Assembly: GCA_944385465.1 (NCBI GenBank)
Contig: CALWXH010000015.1
Coordinates: 1-35,067, forward strand
Reading direction: 5' to 3'
Origin: an uncultured Oscillospiraceae bacterium
Lineage (GTDB): Bacteria > Bacillota > Clostridia > Oscillospirales > Oscillospiraceae
Length of the DNA: 35,067 bases
Part shown: positions 1-7,304 of the stretch, in pieces
Layout of the letters: each line of letters begins with the position of its first letter
Position numbering within the stretch: the stretch's first letter is position 1
The notes under the pieces: model-generated
Database searches by the model: none
Told to the model about the DNA's origin: nothing
What the model saw: only the letters and a program-made list of their open reading frames with translations
Made by a program: the position numbers and the translations under genes

Positions 1-19
1 CGCTTTTGTGGCAATCCGT

Positions 20-76
20 ATGGCAGCTACCCTGTTTCAGTTGATTGTTGATGCTGTTTTATGAGTAGCTACCATC
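20..76. repeat. Imperfect inverted repeat downstream of the DUF47 gene
   Basis: Positions 20-30 and 66-76 are inverted copies of an 11-base word (10 of 11 match, core AGCTAC). They lie just beyond the stop of the leftward DUF47 gene. No T-run follows on the minus strand, so a terminator role is uncertain. The first 93 bases hold nothing else that I can support. Confidence 0.3.
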
Positions 77-93
77 CGGGGGGACTTTTTTCA

Positions 94-714
94 TCAGGTA
101 TTCTTCATAATGACCCGTTCCACCACGTCGGCCACATCCTCGCACCGGTCGCAGCACTGCTCCAGCTTGTTGTACAGGGTGGTCCAGGCCACCACGGTCA
201 CCGGGTCGGTCTCCTCGGTGTACAGCCGGCGCATGCACTCGGTGTACAGCCGGTCGCCCTCTTCCTCCATATGGTTGACCTCGATGACCAGCTGGCGCAG
301 CAGGGAGGATTTGCGGAAGTTGCGCATCTCGCCCATCATCTTCTTCAGGTCGTCGCACAGGCGCTGGATCACGTTGGCGAAGTCCAGCACGTCGGGGCGC
401 AGGGTGTTGATGTTGAACATATACAGCCGCAGCAGCACGTCCTCGATGCTGTCGGTGACGGTGTCGATGGTGGAGGACATCTCCATGATGTCCTCCCGCT
501 CGATGGGCGGCAGGAACTCCTTGTGGAGGCAGGCCATCATCTCGTGCTTCTTCTCGTCGGCGGAGTGCTCCACCTGGTGCATCTCCGCCATGCGCTGGGG
601 CAGCTGGGCGGGGTCGTAGTGGTCAAAGCAGTCCCGCAGCAGTGCCGCGGCCCGGCAGCCGTACTCCACGCCCACCGTAAAGGATTCAAAGTAGTCCATT
701 CCCTTTTTCGCCAT
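94..714 (-). CDS. DUF47 / PhoU-like phosphate transport accessory protein
   Basis: This 206-residue, all-helical cytoplasmic protein belongs to the DUF47 (PhoU-like, TIGR00153) family, which partners with Pit-type phosphate transporters and is thought to regulate them. The N-terminus (MAKKGMDYFESF), the repeated acidic EREDIMEMS and HSADEKKHEM helices and the length fit the family. PhoU-like folds bind metal clusters through E/DxxxD motifs, and EREDI and DRCEDVADV resemble these. It starts 21 bases after the Pit gene ends on the same strand and is almost certainly co-transcribed with it. In many bacteria the DUF47 gene comes first; here the transporter does. The family call is firm; the regulatory role is family knowledge only. 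Confidence 0.88.
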   Translation of the reverse strand: MAKKGMDYFESFTVGVEYGCRAAALLRDCFDHYDPAQLPQRMAEMHQVEHSADEKKHEMMACLHKEFLPPIEREDIMEMSSTIDTVTDSIEDVLLRLYMFNINTLRPDVLDFANVIQRLCDDLKKMMGEMRNFRKSSLLRQLVIEVNHMEEEGDRLYTECMRRLYTEETDPVTVVAWTTLYNKLEQCCDRCEDVADVVERVIMKNT

Positions 715-735
715 GATATTCTCTCCTTCTTTTCC

Positions 736-1788
736 TCAGAACAGCCACATGAACAGCTTGGCCATCAAGAATCCGATCACTCCACAGCCGGGGAAGGTGA
801 GCACCCAGGTCATCACCATCTCCCGCACCACACCCCAGTTGACGCTGGACAGCCGCCGGGCGGCGCCCACGCCCATGATGGCGGTGGTCTTGGTGTGGGT
901 AGTGGACACGGGGATGCCCCATACCGAGGACAGCAGCAGGCAGCCGGCGCCGGCCAGGTCGGCGGCGAAGCCCTGGTATTTCTCCAGCTTCACCATGTCC
1001 ATGCCCACCGCCTTGATGATCCGGTAGCCGCCGATGGAGGTGCCCAGGGCCATCACCGCGCTGCACAGGATCATCAGCCAGATGGGGATCTGGAAGCTCT
1101 CCACATTGCCCTGGCCCTGGGCCAGGAAGATGCCCAGCATGAACACGCCCATGAACTTCTGCCCGTCCTGGGCGCCGTGCATGAAGGCCATGGCCGCGCC
1201 GCCGGCGGCCTGGGCCCCCCGGAAGAAGCCCAGGGTCTTGCCCCGGTCCATGTTCCGGCAGATCAGCTCCACCGCCTTCACCGCGATCCAGCCAAAGGCA
1301 AAGCCCAGGATGGTGGACAGCACCAGGCCGTAGAGCACCTTCACCCATTCGCCGCCGTTGATGCCGGACAGGCCGCCGTGCAGGGCGATGGCCGCCCCGG
1401 ACAGGCCGGCGATGAGGGCGTGGCTCTCACTGGTGGGGATGCCGAACCACCAGGCGGCCACCGCCCAGGTCACAATGGCGAACAGCGCCGCGCACAGGGC
1501 CACCAGGGCCTCGCCGCTGTTGCCGCCGAAGTCCACCATGCCGTAGATGGTGGTGGCCACGCTGGCGTTGATCACGGTCATCACCAGCACCCCCAGGAAG
1601 TTGAACACCGCGGCCATGAGGATGGCCGCCCGGGGGGACATGGACTGGGTGGAGACACAGGTGGCAATGGCGTTGGGCGCGTCCGTCCAGCCGTTGACCA
1701 GGATCACGCCCAGTGTCAGCAAAACCGTGATGGCCAACACCGGGCTGCTGGTCAGCTGGGACAGAAAGTCCACCAGAGATATGGTCAT
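736..1788 (-). CDS. pit: Inorganic phosphate transporter, Pit (PiT/PHO-4) family
   Basis: This 350-residue integral membrane protein is a low-affinity phosphate permease driven by a cation gradient. It has about ten hydrophobic segments and the two inverted PiT signatures: GWTDAPNAIATCVSTQSM near residues 33-50 and the matching HGAQDGQKFMG motif near residue 205, where PHO-4 proteins carry GxNDxxN-like words. A second family mark is the VSTTHTKTTAIMGVG stretch near residues 296-310. The start codon is set by the beginning of the hydrophobic N-terminus and lies about 45 bases below a TATAAT promoter. The DUF47 gene follows as its operon partner. TTTAC-type direct repeats flanking the promoter suggest control by phosphate (see findings). 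Confidence 0.93.
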   Translation of the reverse strand: MTISLVDFLSQLTSSPVLAITVLLTLGVILVNGWTDAPNAIATCVSTQSMSPRAAILMAAVFNFLGVLVMTVINASVATTIYGMVDFGGNSGEALVALCAALFAIVTWAVAAWWFGIPTSESHALIAGLSGAAIALHGGLSGINGGEWVKVLYGLVLSTILGFAFGWIAVKAVELICRNMDRGKTLGFFRGAQAAGGAAMAFMHGAQDGQKFMGVFMLGIFLAQGQGNVESFQIPIWLMILCSAVMALGTSIGGYRIIKAVGMDMVKLEKYQGFAADLAGAGCLLLSSVWGIPVSTTHTKTTAIMGVGAARRLSSVNWGVVREMVMTWVLTFPGCGVIGFLMAKLFMWLF

Positions 1789-1803
1789 CGATTTTTCCCT
1801 CTC

Positions 1804-1894
1804 TTTACGCTCTTTTTACCTTCGCGTTACATCCATTATAGAGTATCCCGCCGTAGATTTCCACAGTTTTCTTTCATTTTACACAAGCTTTACA
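1804..1894 (-). promoter_or_regulatory. pit promoter with PhoP-box-like direct repeats
   Basis: On the minus strand TGGAAA (1858-1863) and TATAAT (1835-1840) are 17 bp apart, a good sigma-A promoter for pit. Reading the plus strand, TTTACA occurs at 1878-1883 and 1889-1894, and TTTACG, TTTACC and GTTACA at 1804, 1815 and 1826. Within each group the period is exactly 11 bp, as in Bacillus PhoP boxes (TTAACA-like hexamers with 5-bp gaps). Confidence 0.6.
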
Positions 1895-2044
1895 TTTCTG
1901 TCTATCCCCCGGGGAAAAATCTTTTTTCTTTGGGGATTTTGACGCCGGAGGGGGCGGGGCAGAGGGGGAGTTTTCCACATTTCCACACACATCCGCAGGG
2001 GCTGCTGTTGCGGCTGAGGCTGTCACTGCCTGTTGGGGATGGAG

Positions 2045-2419
2045 TTAAGGATGCGTTGAAGGTGCAGTTGCAGCTGCAGCTGTAGTTGTAGTTGGTATAC
2101 GTCCGTATACGTCCCGATCGGCTGCGGCCGCGGTTTTCCCTTCGGAGAGGCCGGCCCGCTGTTCCCGGAGCTGCTGCCAGCGGCTGCGGATGGCCTGGGT
2201 GCTCTGGGCCACCTTGGCCTCGTACCGCGCCCGGTCCCGGTCCAGCCGGGGCTGGATGAAGGCCCAGGCGATGGCCAGCGCCCCCGGCAGCTCCGGCGGG
2301 CAGCCCGTCTCCCCGTAGTCCAGGATGGCCTGGAACAGCATGCCCTGTTCCTCCCGGGTCAGGTGATCCAGACAGGGCCTGAGGTCAAAATAGAGCATGA
2401 CGCCCGGCATGGTTCCCAT
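2045..2419 (-). CDS. DUF6291 domain protein (phage-type, possible remnant)
   Basis: This 124-residue protein matches, from memory, the DUF6291 family found in Clostridia prophages and mobile regions. Its marks are MLYFDLRPCLDHL, an F-x-A-I-L-D-Y-G-E-T-G segment, then AWAFIQPRLDRDRARYEAK, usually followed by a basic linker. The function is unknown; related proteins sit near phage replication genes. I chose the start at 2419 because GAGGAGG lies 9 bases upstream; a longer frame to 2509 would add a non-conserved arginine-rich stretch. The C-terminus is a low-complexity Thr/Ala tail encoded by short tandem repeats. No other phage gene is nearby, so it may be a lone relic. Confidence 0.6.
   Translation of the reverse strand: MGTMPGVMLYFDLRPCLDHLTREEQGMLFQAILDYGETGCPPELPGALAIAWAFIQPRLDRDRARYEAKVAQSTQAIRSRWQQLREQRAGLSEGKTAAAADRDVYGRIPTTTTAAAATAPSTHP
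2061..2114. repeat. Short tandem repeats inside the DUF6291 gene tail
   Basis: Six-base units of the type GCAGTT/GCAGCT/GTAGTT run from about 2064 to 2093, followed by an exact 10-bp tandem duplication (2095-2104 and 2105-2114, unit GTATACGTCC). They encode the Thr/Ala-rich C-terminal tail. The 10-bp unit is not a multiple of three, so copy-number change would shift the frame of the tail. Confidence 0.7.
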
Positions 2420-2507
2420 TATCACATTCCTCCTCAGATTCAGGATACCCCCGGGCCCCCGGGTGGAAAAGTTGCCCGTCCGCGTGCAAAACCGGCGCGA
2501 AAAAGGC

Positions 2508-2538
2508 AAAAAAACGCCCCGGGATCGCTCCCGGGGCG
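2508..2538 (-). terminator. Rho-independent terminator of the lipoprotein operon
   Basis: A perfect 10-bp stem (2515-2524 with 2529-2538, loop TCGC) is followed on the minus strand by seven T residues (2508-2514). It lies 41 bases beyond the stop of the DUF4358 lipoprotein gene. Confidence 0.9.
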
Positions 2539-2578
2539 CTGGCAGGGGTGAAATTCAGACGGTGGGGGCGCAGGGGCC

Positions 2579-3058
2579 TCAGCCCAGGGCGTCCACGGCG
2601 GCGGGGAGCTGGTCCGGGTCGCCTACGGCCAGCAGCACGGTGTTGCCCGCCTGGCGGATCACCGCGCCCTCCAGCCGGACCACGGCGGCGGGGGCGTAGC
2701 TCTCGCACACGGCGATCTGGCTCTCCACCCGGGCCTGGCAGGCCTCCATGGCGGACTGGGCGGCGGCCTCGTCGGTGAGGACCAGGATGGTGAGCTCGTC
2801 GGCGCTCACCGAGGTGTTGGTGGCCATGTAGCACACCCCGTCCTCCACGGTGGCCGCGTCGATGCCGTAGATGGTGAGGATGGCGTCGGTGTTCACCTGG
2901 GCCATGGACTCGTCAAAGGCGCCGGAGTCCAGCAGGGTCTGGGCGTTGTCCACGGAATAGGTCTTAGCGGCGTCCTGGTTGCCGCCGCAGGCGCACAGGG
3001 CAAAGGCCAGCGCCAGGGCCCCGGCCAGGGCGGCCAGGCGGTTCAGCTTCAGTTTCAT
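2579..3058 (-). CDS. DUF4358 family lipoprotein
   Basis: This 159-residue secreted lipoprotein has a basic N-terminus, a hydrophobic segment and a lipobox ending at Cys24 (LCAC), so it should be anchored to the outer face of the membrane. The mature part fits the DUF4358 family of Clostridia: an N-terminal short helix, then TILTIYGI-type and ADELTILVL segments, and a helix rich in charged residues (SAMEACQARVESQ). Its function is unknown. It starts 19 bases after the SGNH hydrolase gene, with AGGAGA as its ribosome site, and a strong terminator follows. DUF4358 and SGNH-hydrolase lipoproteins commonly sit together in Clostridia, often near acyltransferase genes, which suggests a cell-envelope role (inference). 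Confidence 0.8.
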   Translation of the reverse strand: MKLKLNRLAALAGALALAFALCACGGNQDAAKTYSVDNAQTLLDSGAFDESMAQVNTDAILTIYGIDAATVEDGVCYMATNTSVSADELTILVLTDEAAAQSAMEACQARVESQIAVCESYAPAAVVRLEGAVIRQAGNTVLLAVGDPDQLPAAVDALG

Positions 3059-3077
3059 GTCTGTCTCTCCTTTTTGC

Positions 3078-3956
3078 TCACTGTTCCAGGGAGCGGTTGT
3101 AGAAGTACCGCTCCGAATCCATAACGTGGGTGCGCAGGTAGTCCACCCACATGGCGTAGCCGCTGGGGACAAAGTGGGCCCCGTCGGAGGCCAGCTCGGC
3201 GGGCAGCTGCCCGTCCGCCCCCCGGTAGATGGAGGCGGTGTCCAGCAACACCACCTTCTTCTCCTGGGCCACCCGGATGATGCCCTCGTTGAAGCGGTTG
3301 ACGTTTTCGTTGTTGATGTAGTAGGCCAGGCCGTTCTCCTGGGCCACGGCGTCATTCACCGGGGGCAGGGTCTGCAGGTAGATGACGGCGTTGGGCTGGG
3401 CGGCGATCACCTTGTCCACCAGCTCGGCCATCCCCTTGTCATAGCTCTCGGCGGGGTAGCCCAGCTCGTTGATGCCGATCATGATGTACACCTTGTCGTA
3501 CTGCTTCTTGGACAGGGTGCCCACCAGGGTGCAGGCCTGCCCGTCCACGTTGAAGACGGCGTACTCCGGGTCGTCGGCGCGGAATACGCTCATCCCCCGG
3601 GCCCAGTAGAAGGTACCGTGGGTCAGGCCGCTATACAGCTGCAGCCCCTCGGTGCGGGAGTCGCCCAGAAAGACGGCGTTGTCAAAAAAGCTGTCGTCCG
3701 CCACCGGCTCGCTCTCCTCCAGGGGGGTGCCGAACTCGTACAGGGGGAACTGGGGGGTGGGCTCCGCCGTGGCGTCGGGAGTGGGTTCCGGCGCGGCGGG
3801 GTCAGAGGGCTGGGCGGTCTGGACGGGGGCGGCGGAGGGGCCGTCCCCCTCCTGGATGACGGTGGGCAGGGCGTCTCCGCCGGAGCAGCCCGCCAGCAGG
3901 GACAGGGTCAGGGCCATGGCGGCGGCCAGGGCCGGGAATTTCACATTACGATGCAT
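3078..3956 (-). CDS. SGNH/GDSL-type hydrolase lipoprotein
   Basis: This 292-residue protein is predicted to be an exported esterase or acyl hydrolase of the SGNH superfamily, acting outside the membrane, perhaps on acetylated wall or surface polysaccharide. A signal peptide ends in lipobox LAGC (Cys24), followed by a Pro/Ala/Glu-rich spacer (about residues 30-70). The catalytic blocks are visible: block I FLGDSR with nucleophile Ser100, block III GINEL (161-165), and block V with Asp258 and His261 (SDGAHF). It is the first gene of a two-gene unit with the DUF4358 lipoprotein. An extended -10 promoter lies directly upstream. Confidence 0.85.
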   Translation of the reverse strand: MHRNVKFPALAAAMALTLSLLAGCSGGDALPTVIQEGDGPSAAPVQTAQPSDPAAPEPTPDATAEPTPQFPLYEFGTPLEESEPVADDSFFDNAVFLGDSRTEGLQLYSGLTHGTFYWARGMSVFRADDPEYAVFNVDGQACTLVGTLSKKQYDKVYIMIGINELGYPAESYDKGMAELVDKVIAAQPNAVIYLQTLPPVNDAVAQENGLAYYINNENVNRFNEGIIRVAQEKKVVLLDTASIYRGADGQLPAELASDGAHFVPSGYAMWVDYLRTHVMDSERYFYNRSLEQ

Positions 3957-3987
3957 TTCGACAAAACTTCCTTTCCAAAGTCAATCT

Positions 3988-4016
3988 ACTATACCATTCG
4001 ACACCGGAAAGGTCAA
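3988..4016 (-). promoter_or_regulatory. Promoter of the SGNH hydrolase / DUF4358 operon
   Basis: On the minus strand TTGACC (4011-4016) and TATAGT (3988-3993) are separated by 17 bp, with TGG directly before the -10 (extended -10). It lies 31 bases upstream of the SGNH start. Confidence 0.8.
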
Positions 4017-4040
4017 TGACAATTTGGTTACAGAACGAAA

Positions 4041-4068
4041 CGCCGGGAAGGGCGGAACCTTCCCGGCG
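4041..4068 (-). terminator. Terminator after the HAD phosphatase gene
   Basis: A perfect 11-bp GC-rich stem (4041-4051 with 4058-4068) with a 6-base loop is followed on the minus strand by TTTCGTTCT. It sits just past the stop codon of the leftward HAD gene. Confidence 0.8.
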
Positions 4069-4072
4069 TTCT

Positions 4073-4762
4073 TCAGGACAGCAGCGCGAGGATCTCCCCG
4101 TAGCTCCCGGCGGTATAGGTGGGCCGGGCGGGGCCGGTGAGGGGCAGATGGGCCGGGTTGTACCAGACGGTGTCCATCCCCGCCAGGTTGCCCCCCAGGA
4201 TGTCGGTGGCCAGGCCGTCCCCCACCATCACCGCCCGGCTGCGGTCGGTGACGCCCAGGGTGGCGCAGATCCGGTCAAAAAAGGCCCGCTGGGGCTTCTG
4301 GGCCCCCAGCTCCAGGGAGATGAACAGGTGGGGGATGTACCGGTCCAGCCCGGTGCGGACATACCGCCCCCGCTGGGCGGCGGGCAGGCCGTTGGTGGCG
4401 ATGGCCAGGGTGAGGCCCAACCGGCTCAGCGCCCGGCAGAAGTCCTCCGCCCCGGGCAGCAGGTGGGCCTGCTCCCCCAGGGCCAGCTCGTAGCTGCGGT
4501 TGACCTGCCGGGGATCGGCCTGTCCCCCGTGGGCCCGCATCAGGGCGGCGAAGCGCTCCGCCGTCAGGAAGTCCTGGTCGATCTCCCCCCGGGCGAAGGC
4601 GTCCCACAGCGCGGCGTTGATTTTGGTGTAGTCCCGGAGCACCTGCTCCGACCGGGGCAGGCCGTACCGCTCCAGCACCTGCTCCAGGGCCGCCCGCTCC
4701 GAGCGGTGGAAGTCAAAGAGGGTCATGTCCGCGTCCAGCAGCACCACGTCGTACCGGGGCAT
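4073..4762 (-). CDS. HAD hydrolase, YjjG/YfnB-type nucleotidase
   Basis: This 229-residue soluble haloacid-dehalogenase phosphatase is most like the YjjG/YfnB subfamily, which removes phosphate from (non-canonical) pyrimidine nucleotides. All four HAD motifs are present: I DADMT with nucleophile Asp10 and Asp12, II ATNG, III Lys in QKP, and IV GDGLATD. The capping region between motifs I and II is helical, as in subfamily IA. The start at 4762 is two bases after the exporter stop, so translation is probably coupled. Why a nucleotidase should share an operon with an amino-acid exporter is not clear; substrate is inferred from family only. Confidence 0.85.
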   Translation of the reverse strand: MPRYDVVLLDADMTLFDFHRSERAALEQVLERYGLPRSEQVLRDYTKINAALWDAFARGEIDQDFLTAERFAALMRAHGGQADPRQVNRSYELALGEQAHLLPGAEDFCRALSRLGLTLAIATNGLPAAQRGRYVRTGLDRYIPHLFISLELGAQKPQRAFFDRICATLGVTDRSRAVMVGDGLATDILGGNLAGMDTVWYNPAHLPLTGPARPTYTAGSYGEILALLS

Positions 4763-4764
4763 GG

Positions 4765-6003
4765 TCACACCCCCTTCCGGCGGGGCCGGTGCTGGATGAC
4801 CCGCACCGCGGTGGACACCACCAGCGCCCCCAGGGCGATGCACCCGGCGATGCCGAAGGTGCGGATGAAGGTCTCGATGAACAGCTGGGTGTTGCCCTGG
4901 ATGCCGTAGTCCATGGCCTGGTAGATGGTGAAGCCGGGCACCAGGGGGAAGTAGGACACCACCAGATAGGAGGTGGTGGGGCACTTGCGCAGCCGGGCCA
5001 TGATCTCCGCGTAGAGGGCCACGGCCACGGCGGCGAAGAGGCTGGGCAGATAGACGGGGTTGCCGGTGACGGCCCGGGTGGCCAGGAACACCGCCCACCC
5101 CAGGGCGCCCCCCAGGCAGCACAGAAAGCCGCCCACCCCCTGGACGTTGTAGGGGAAGCAGAAGCCCAGGCAGCCCAGGAAGGCGAACAGGCAGTACAGG
5201 GCGGGGGAGTAGTCCACCGTGCCGGGGCTGCCGCCGGACAGGGCCCACAGGTTCAGGCACAGGGCCATGGCCGCGCCGGTGCCCAGGGCGATGGCCCCGG
5301 CGGTGAGCACCGCCCGGACAAAGGTGGACAGCCCCGCCAGGATGTCCCCGGTGAGCAGGTCGCTCATGAAGTTGGTGAACACCAGGCCGGGTACCAGCAC
5401 CATGATGGCGCCGGTGATGGCTGCCTGGATGTTCACCGAGATCCCCAGGGCGGCCAGGGCGTAGGCGGAAAAGGCCAGAACAAAGGCGGAGGCCAGGGTG
5501 GCGATGAAGAAGTTGGCCTGGAAGCGGCTGAGCACCACCAGGCACAGGCCGGACAGCAGGCCGGACACCCCGGCCACCAGGGCGTCCTGCCAGCCGCCGG
5601 AGAAGAACAGGGCGAAAAACAGCCCCCCGATGAAATAGCCCAGCAGGATGAGGGCCAGGGGGTAGCGGCGCAGGGCGGCGGCCACCCGGTCGGCCCGTAG
5701 GGCGATCTCCCCCGGGTCGGCGGGGGGGTTGGCGCACAGCTGCCGGGACAGGGCGTTGTACCCCTCCAGGGCCTCGATGTCGATGCCCTGCACCTCCGCC
5801 CGGCGCATCCGGGTGTGGATGCGCCCCGCGTCGTCGGTGACGCTGACGATGAGGCAGTTGGGGATGGCGAACACCTCGCTGTCCACCTGATAGGCGGCGC
5901 ACAGCCGGTGTACGGTGTCCTCCACCCGGTGGGTCTCCGCCCCGCAGCCCAGCAGGCGGCAGCCCATTTCACAGCAGCCGTCCAGCAGCTGATCGTAGTC
6001 CAT
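4765..6003 (-). CDS. Threonine/serine exporter, fused ThrE-type (DUF1212 + DUF3815)
   Basis: This 412-residue membrane protein has the ThrE layout: a soluble N-terminal part (about 1-115) with the conserved LLDGCCEMGCRLLGCGAETHRVEDT start, five membrane segments (DUF1212/PF06738), and a second set of about five segments (DUF3815/PF12821) ending in ALVVSTAVRVI. In many Clostridia the two halves are separate genes (YjjP/YjjB-like); here they are one chain. Family members export small amino acids or, for YjjPB, succinate. AGGAGG lies 7 bases before ATG at 6003. A good promoter and a leader hairpin (6032-6060, 10-bp stem) precede it. Confidence 0.85.
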   Translation of the reverse strand: MDYDQLLDGCCEMGCRLLGCGAETHRVEDTVHRLCAAYQVDSEVFAIPNCLIVSVTDDAGRIHTRMRRAEVQGIDIEALEGYNALSRQLCANPPADPGEIALRADRVAAALRRYPLALILLGYFIGGLFFALFFSGGWQDALVAGVSGLLSGLCLVVLSRFQANFFIATLASAFVLAFSAYALAALGISVNIQAAITGAIMVLVPGLVFTNFMSDLLTGDILAGLSTFVRAVLTAGAIALGTGAAMALCLNLWALSGGSPGTVDYSPALYCLFAFLGCLGFCFPYNVQGVGGFLCCLGGALGWAVFLATRAVTGNPVYLPSLFAAVAVALYAEIMARLRKCPTTSYLVVSYFPLVPGFTIYQAMDYGIQGNTQLFIETFIRTFGIAGCIALGALVVSTAVRVIQHRPRRKGV

Positions 6004-6063
6004 GCAGGATCCTCCTGTCTGAAAGAGCGTCGGCGGGCCGGCCGTCGCGCCCGGCCCGCCCCC

Positions 6064-6092
6064 ATTATAGCGGCAGCGCCGCGGCAATGCAA
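6064..6092 (-). promoter_or_regulatory. Promoter of the ThrE exporter gene
   Basis: On the minus strand TTGCAT (6087-6092) and TATAAT (6064-6069) are 17 bp apart. The transcript leader carries a perfect 10-bp hairpin (6032-6041 with 6051-6060) shortly before the ribosome site. Confidence 0.85.
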
Positions 6093-6110
6093 GCAGAGAT
6101 TTCCCGCCCC

Positions 6111-6140
6111 TTGACAGGCCGGGGCGGCGGGGGGTATCAT
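6111..6140 (+). promoter_or_regulatory. mtnA promoter, divergent from the exporter promoter
   Basis: TTGACA (6111-6116) and TATCAT (6135-6140) are 18 bp apart. The leader to the start codon is only about 20 bases, so there is no room for an S-box riboswitch. Confidence 0.8.
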
Positions 6141-6169
6141 GGGGAAAAACCACGGGAGGTATGCGGAGT

Positions 6170-7240
6170 ATGACACAGCTGAGGGAGGAGCTTTCCCCCC
6201 ATGTGGGGCTGACGGCGGACGGGGAACGGGTGCGCATCCTGGACCAGTCCCTGCTGCCCAACCGGGAGGTCTATCTGGAGCTGAGCGGCCTTGCCGAGAT
6301 GGTGGAGGCCATCCGGGCCCTGCGGGTGCGGGGGGCGCCGGCCATCGGCATCTTTGCCGGGTACGGGGTGTACGTCCTGGCCCGGCAGCTGCCCCGGACG
6401 GGGGGTGCCCGGGAGAACCTGGCCGCCCTGTGCCTGCGGGCGGGGGAGCTGTCCGCGGCCCGGCCCACGGCGGTGAACCTGGCCTGGGCGGTGGGGCGGA
6501 TGCTGGACCGGGCCCGGCGGGAGGCCGGGGGCGGCTGGCCGGCGGTGGTGTCCGCCCTGGAGGAGGAGTGCCTGGCCATCCACCGGGAGGACATCGCCAT
6601 GTGCCGGGCCATCGCCGAGCACGGGCTGAGCCTGGTGCGGGACGGGGACGGGGTGCTCACCCACTGCAACGCCGGCCCCCTGGCCACCTCCCGGTACGGC
6701 ACCGCCCTGGGGCCCATCCTGCTGGGCCAGGAGCGGGGGGTGCGTCTGAAGGTGTTCGCCGACGAGACCCGGCCCCTGCTCCAGGGGGCCCGGCTCACCG
6801 CCTATGAGCTGAACCGGGCGGGGGTGGACGTCACCCTCATCTGCGACAACATGGCCTCCATGGTGATGAAGAACGGCTGGGTGCAGGCCTGCTTTGTGGG
6901 CTGCGACCGGGTGGCCGCCAACGGGGACGCCGCCAACAAGATCGGCACCAGCGGCGTGGCCATCCTGGCCCGGCACTACGGCATCCCCTTCTACGTGCTG
7001 GGGCCCACCTCCACCATCGACCTGAACTGCCCCACGGGGAACGACATCCCCATTGAGGAGCGGGACCCGGAGGAGATCCGCACCCTGTGGTACAAGGAGC
7101 CCATGGCCCCGGCGGGGGTGCGCTGCTTCAACCCCGCCTTTGACGTCACCGACCACAGCCTCATCGCCGGCATCGTCACCGAGAAGGGGATCTGCCGCCC
7201 GCCCTATACCCAGAGCCTGGCAGCCCTGTTTTCAGAGTGA
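6170..7240 (+). CDS. mtnA: Methylthioribose-1-phosphate isomerase-like (aIF2B-related)
   Basis: This 356-residue enzyme is predicted to turn 5-methylthioribose-1-phosphate (and probably 5-deoxyribose-1-phosphate) into the ribulose-1-phosphate form. The family marks are clear: [15 protein letters not shown] near the N-terminus, RPTAVNL, the catalytic cysteine in [11 protein letters not shown], then [18 protein letters not shown], and the catalytic Asp in [18 protein letters not shown] place the start at 6170, because GGGAGGT at 6154-6160 would almost touch the alternative ATG at 6161. No other methionine-salvage gene is in the window. A converging transporter gene shares the terminator. A related ribose-1,5-bisphosphate isomerase activity is less likely but cannot be excluded. 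Confidence 0.87.
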   Translation: MTQLREELSPHVGLTADGERVRILDQSLLPNREVYLELSGLAEMVEAIRALRVRGAPAIGIFAGYGVYVLARQLPRTGGARENLAALCLRAGELSAARPTAVNLAWAVGRMLDRARREAGGGWPAVVSALEEECLAIHREDIAMCRAIAEHGLSLVRDGDGVLTHCNAGPLATSRYGTALGPILLGQERGVRLKVFADETRPLLQGARLTAYELNRAGVDVTLICDNMASMVMKNGWVQACFVGCDRVAANGDAANKIGTSGVAILARHYGIPFYVLGPTSTIDLNCPTGNDIPIEERDPEEIRTLWYKEPMAPAGVRCFNPAFDVTDHSLIAGIVTEKGICRPPYTQSLAALFSE

Positions 7241-7250
7241 AACAAGTAAA

Positions 7251-7286
7251 AAAGTGCCCCCTTCCCATGCGGGAAGGGGGCACTTT
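7251..7286. terminator. Bidirectional terminator between mtnA and the MFS gene
   Basis: A perfect 16-bp stem (7251-7266 with 7271-7286, loop ATGC) lies between two converging genes. The stem ends in AAA/TTT, and on the minus strand more T residues follow, so it serves the MFS gene best and mtnA as well. Confidence 0.88.
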
Positions 7287-7304
7287 GCTGTGTGGGGGAA
7301 GGGG

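Noticed and set aside
61..2085. Very long open frame on the plus strand opposite the DUF47 and pit genes
   Set aside because: Its translation is rich in His, Gly and Gln with no recognisable domain, while both opposite-strand genes are clear families. High GC keeps antisense frames open.
6093..6169. Possible S-box (SAM) riboswitch before mtnA
   Set aside because: The leader after the promoter is only about 20 bases, too short for a riboswitch.
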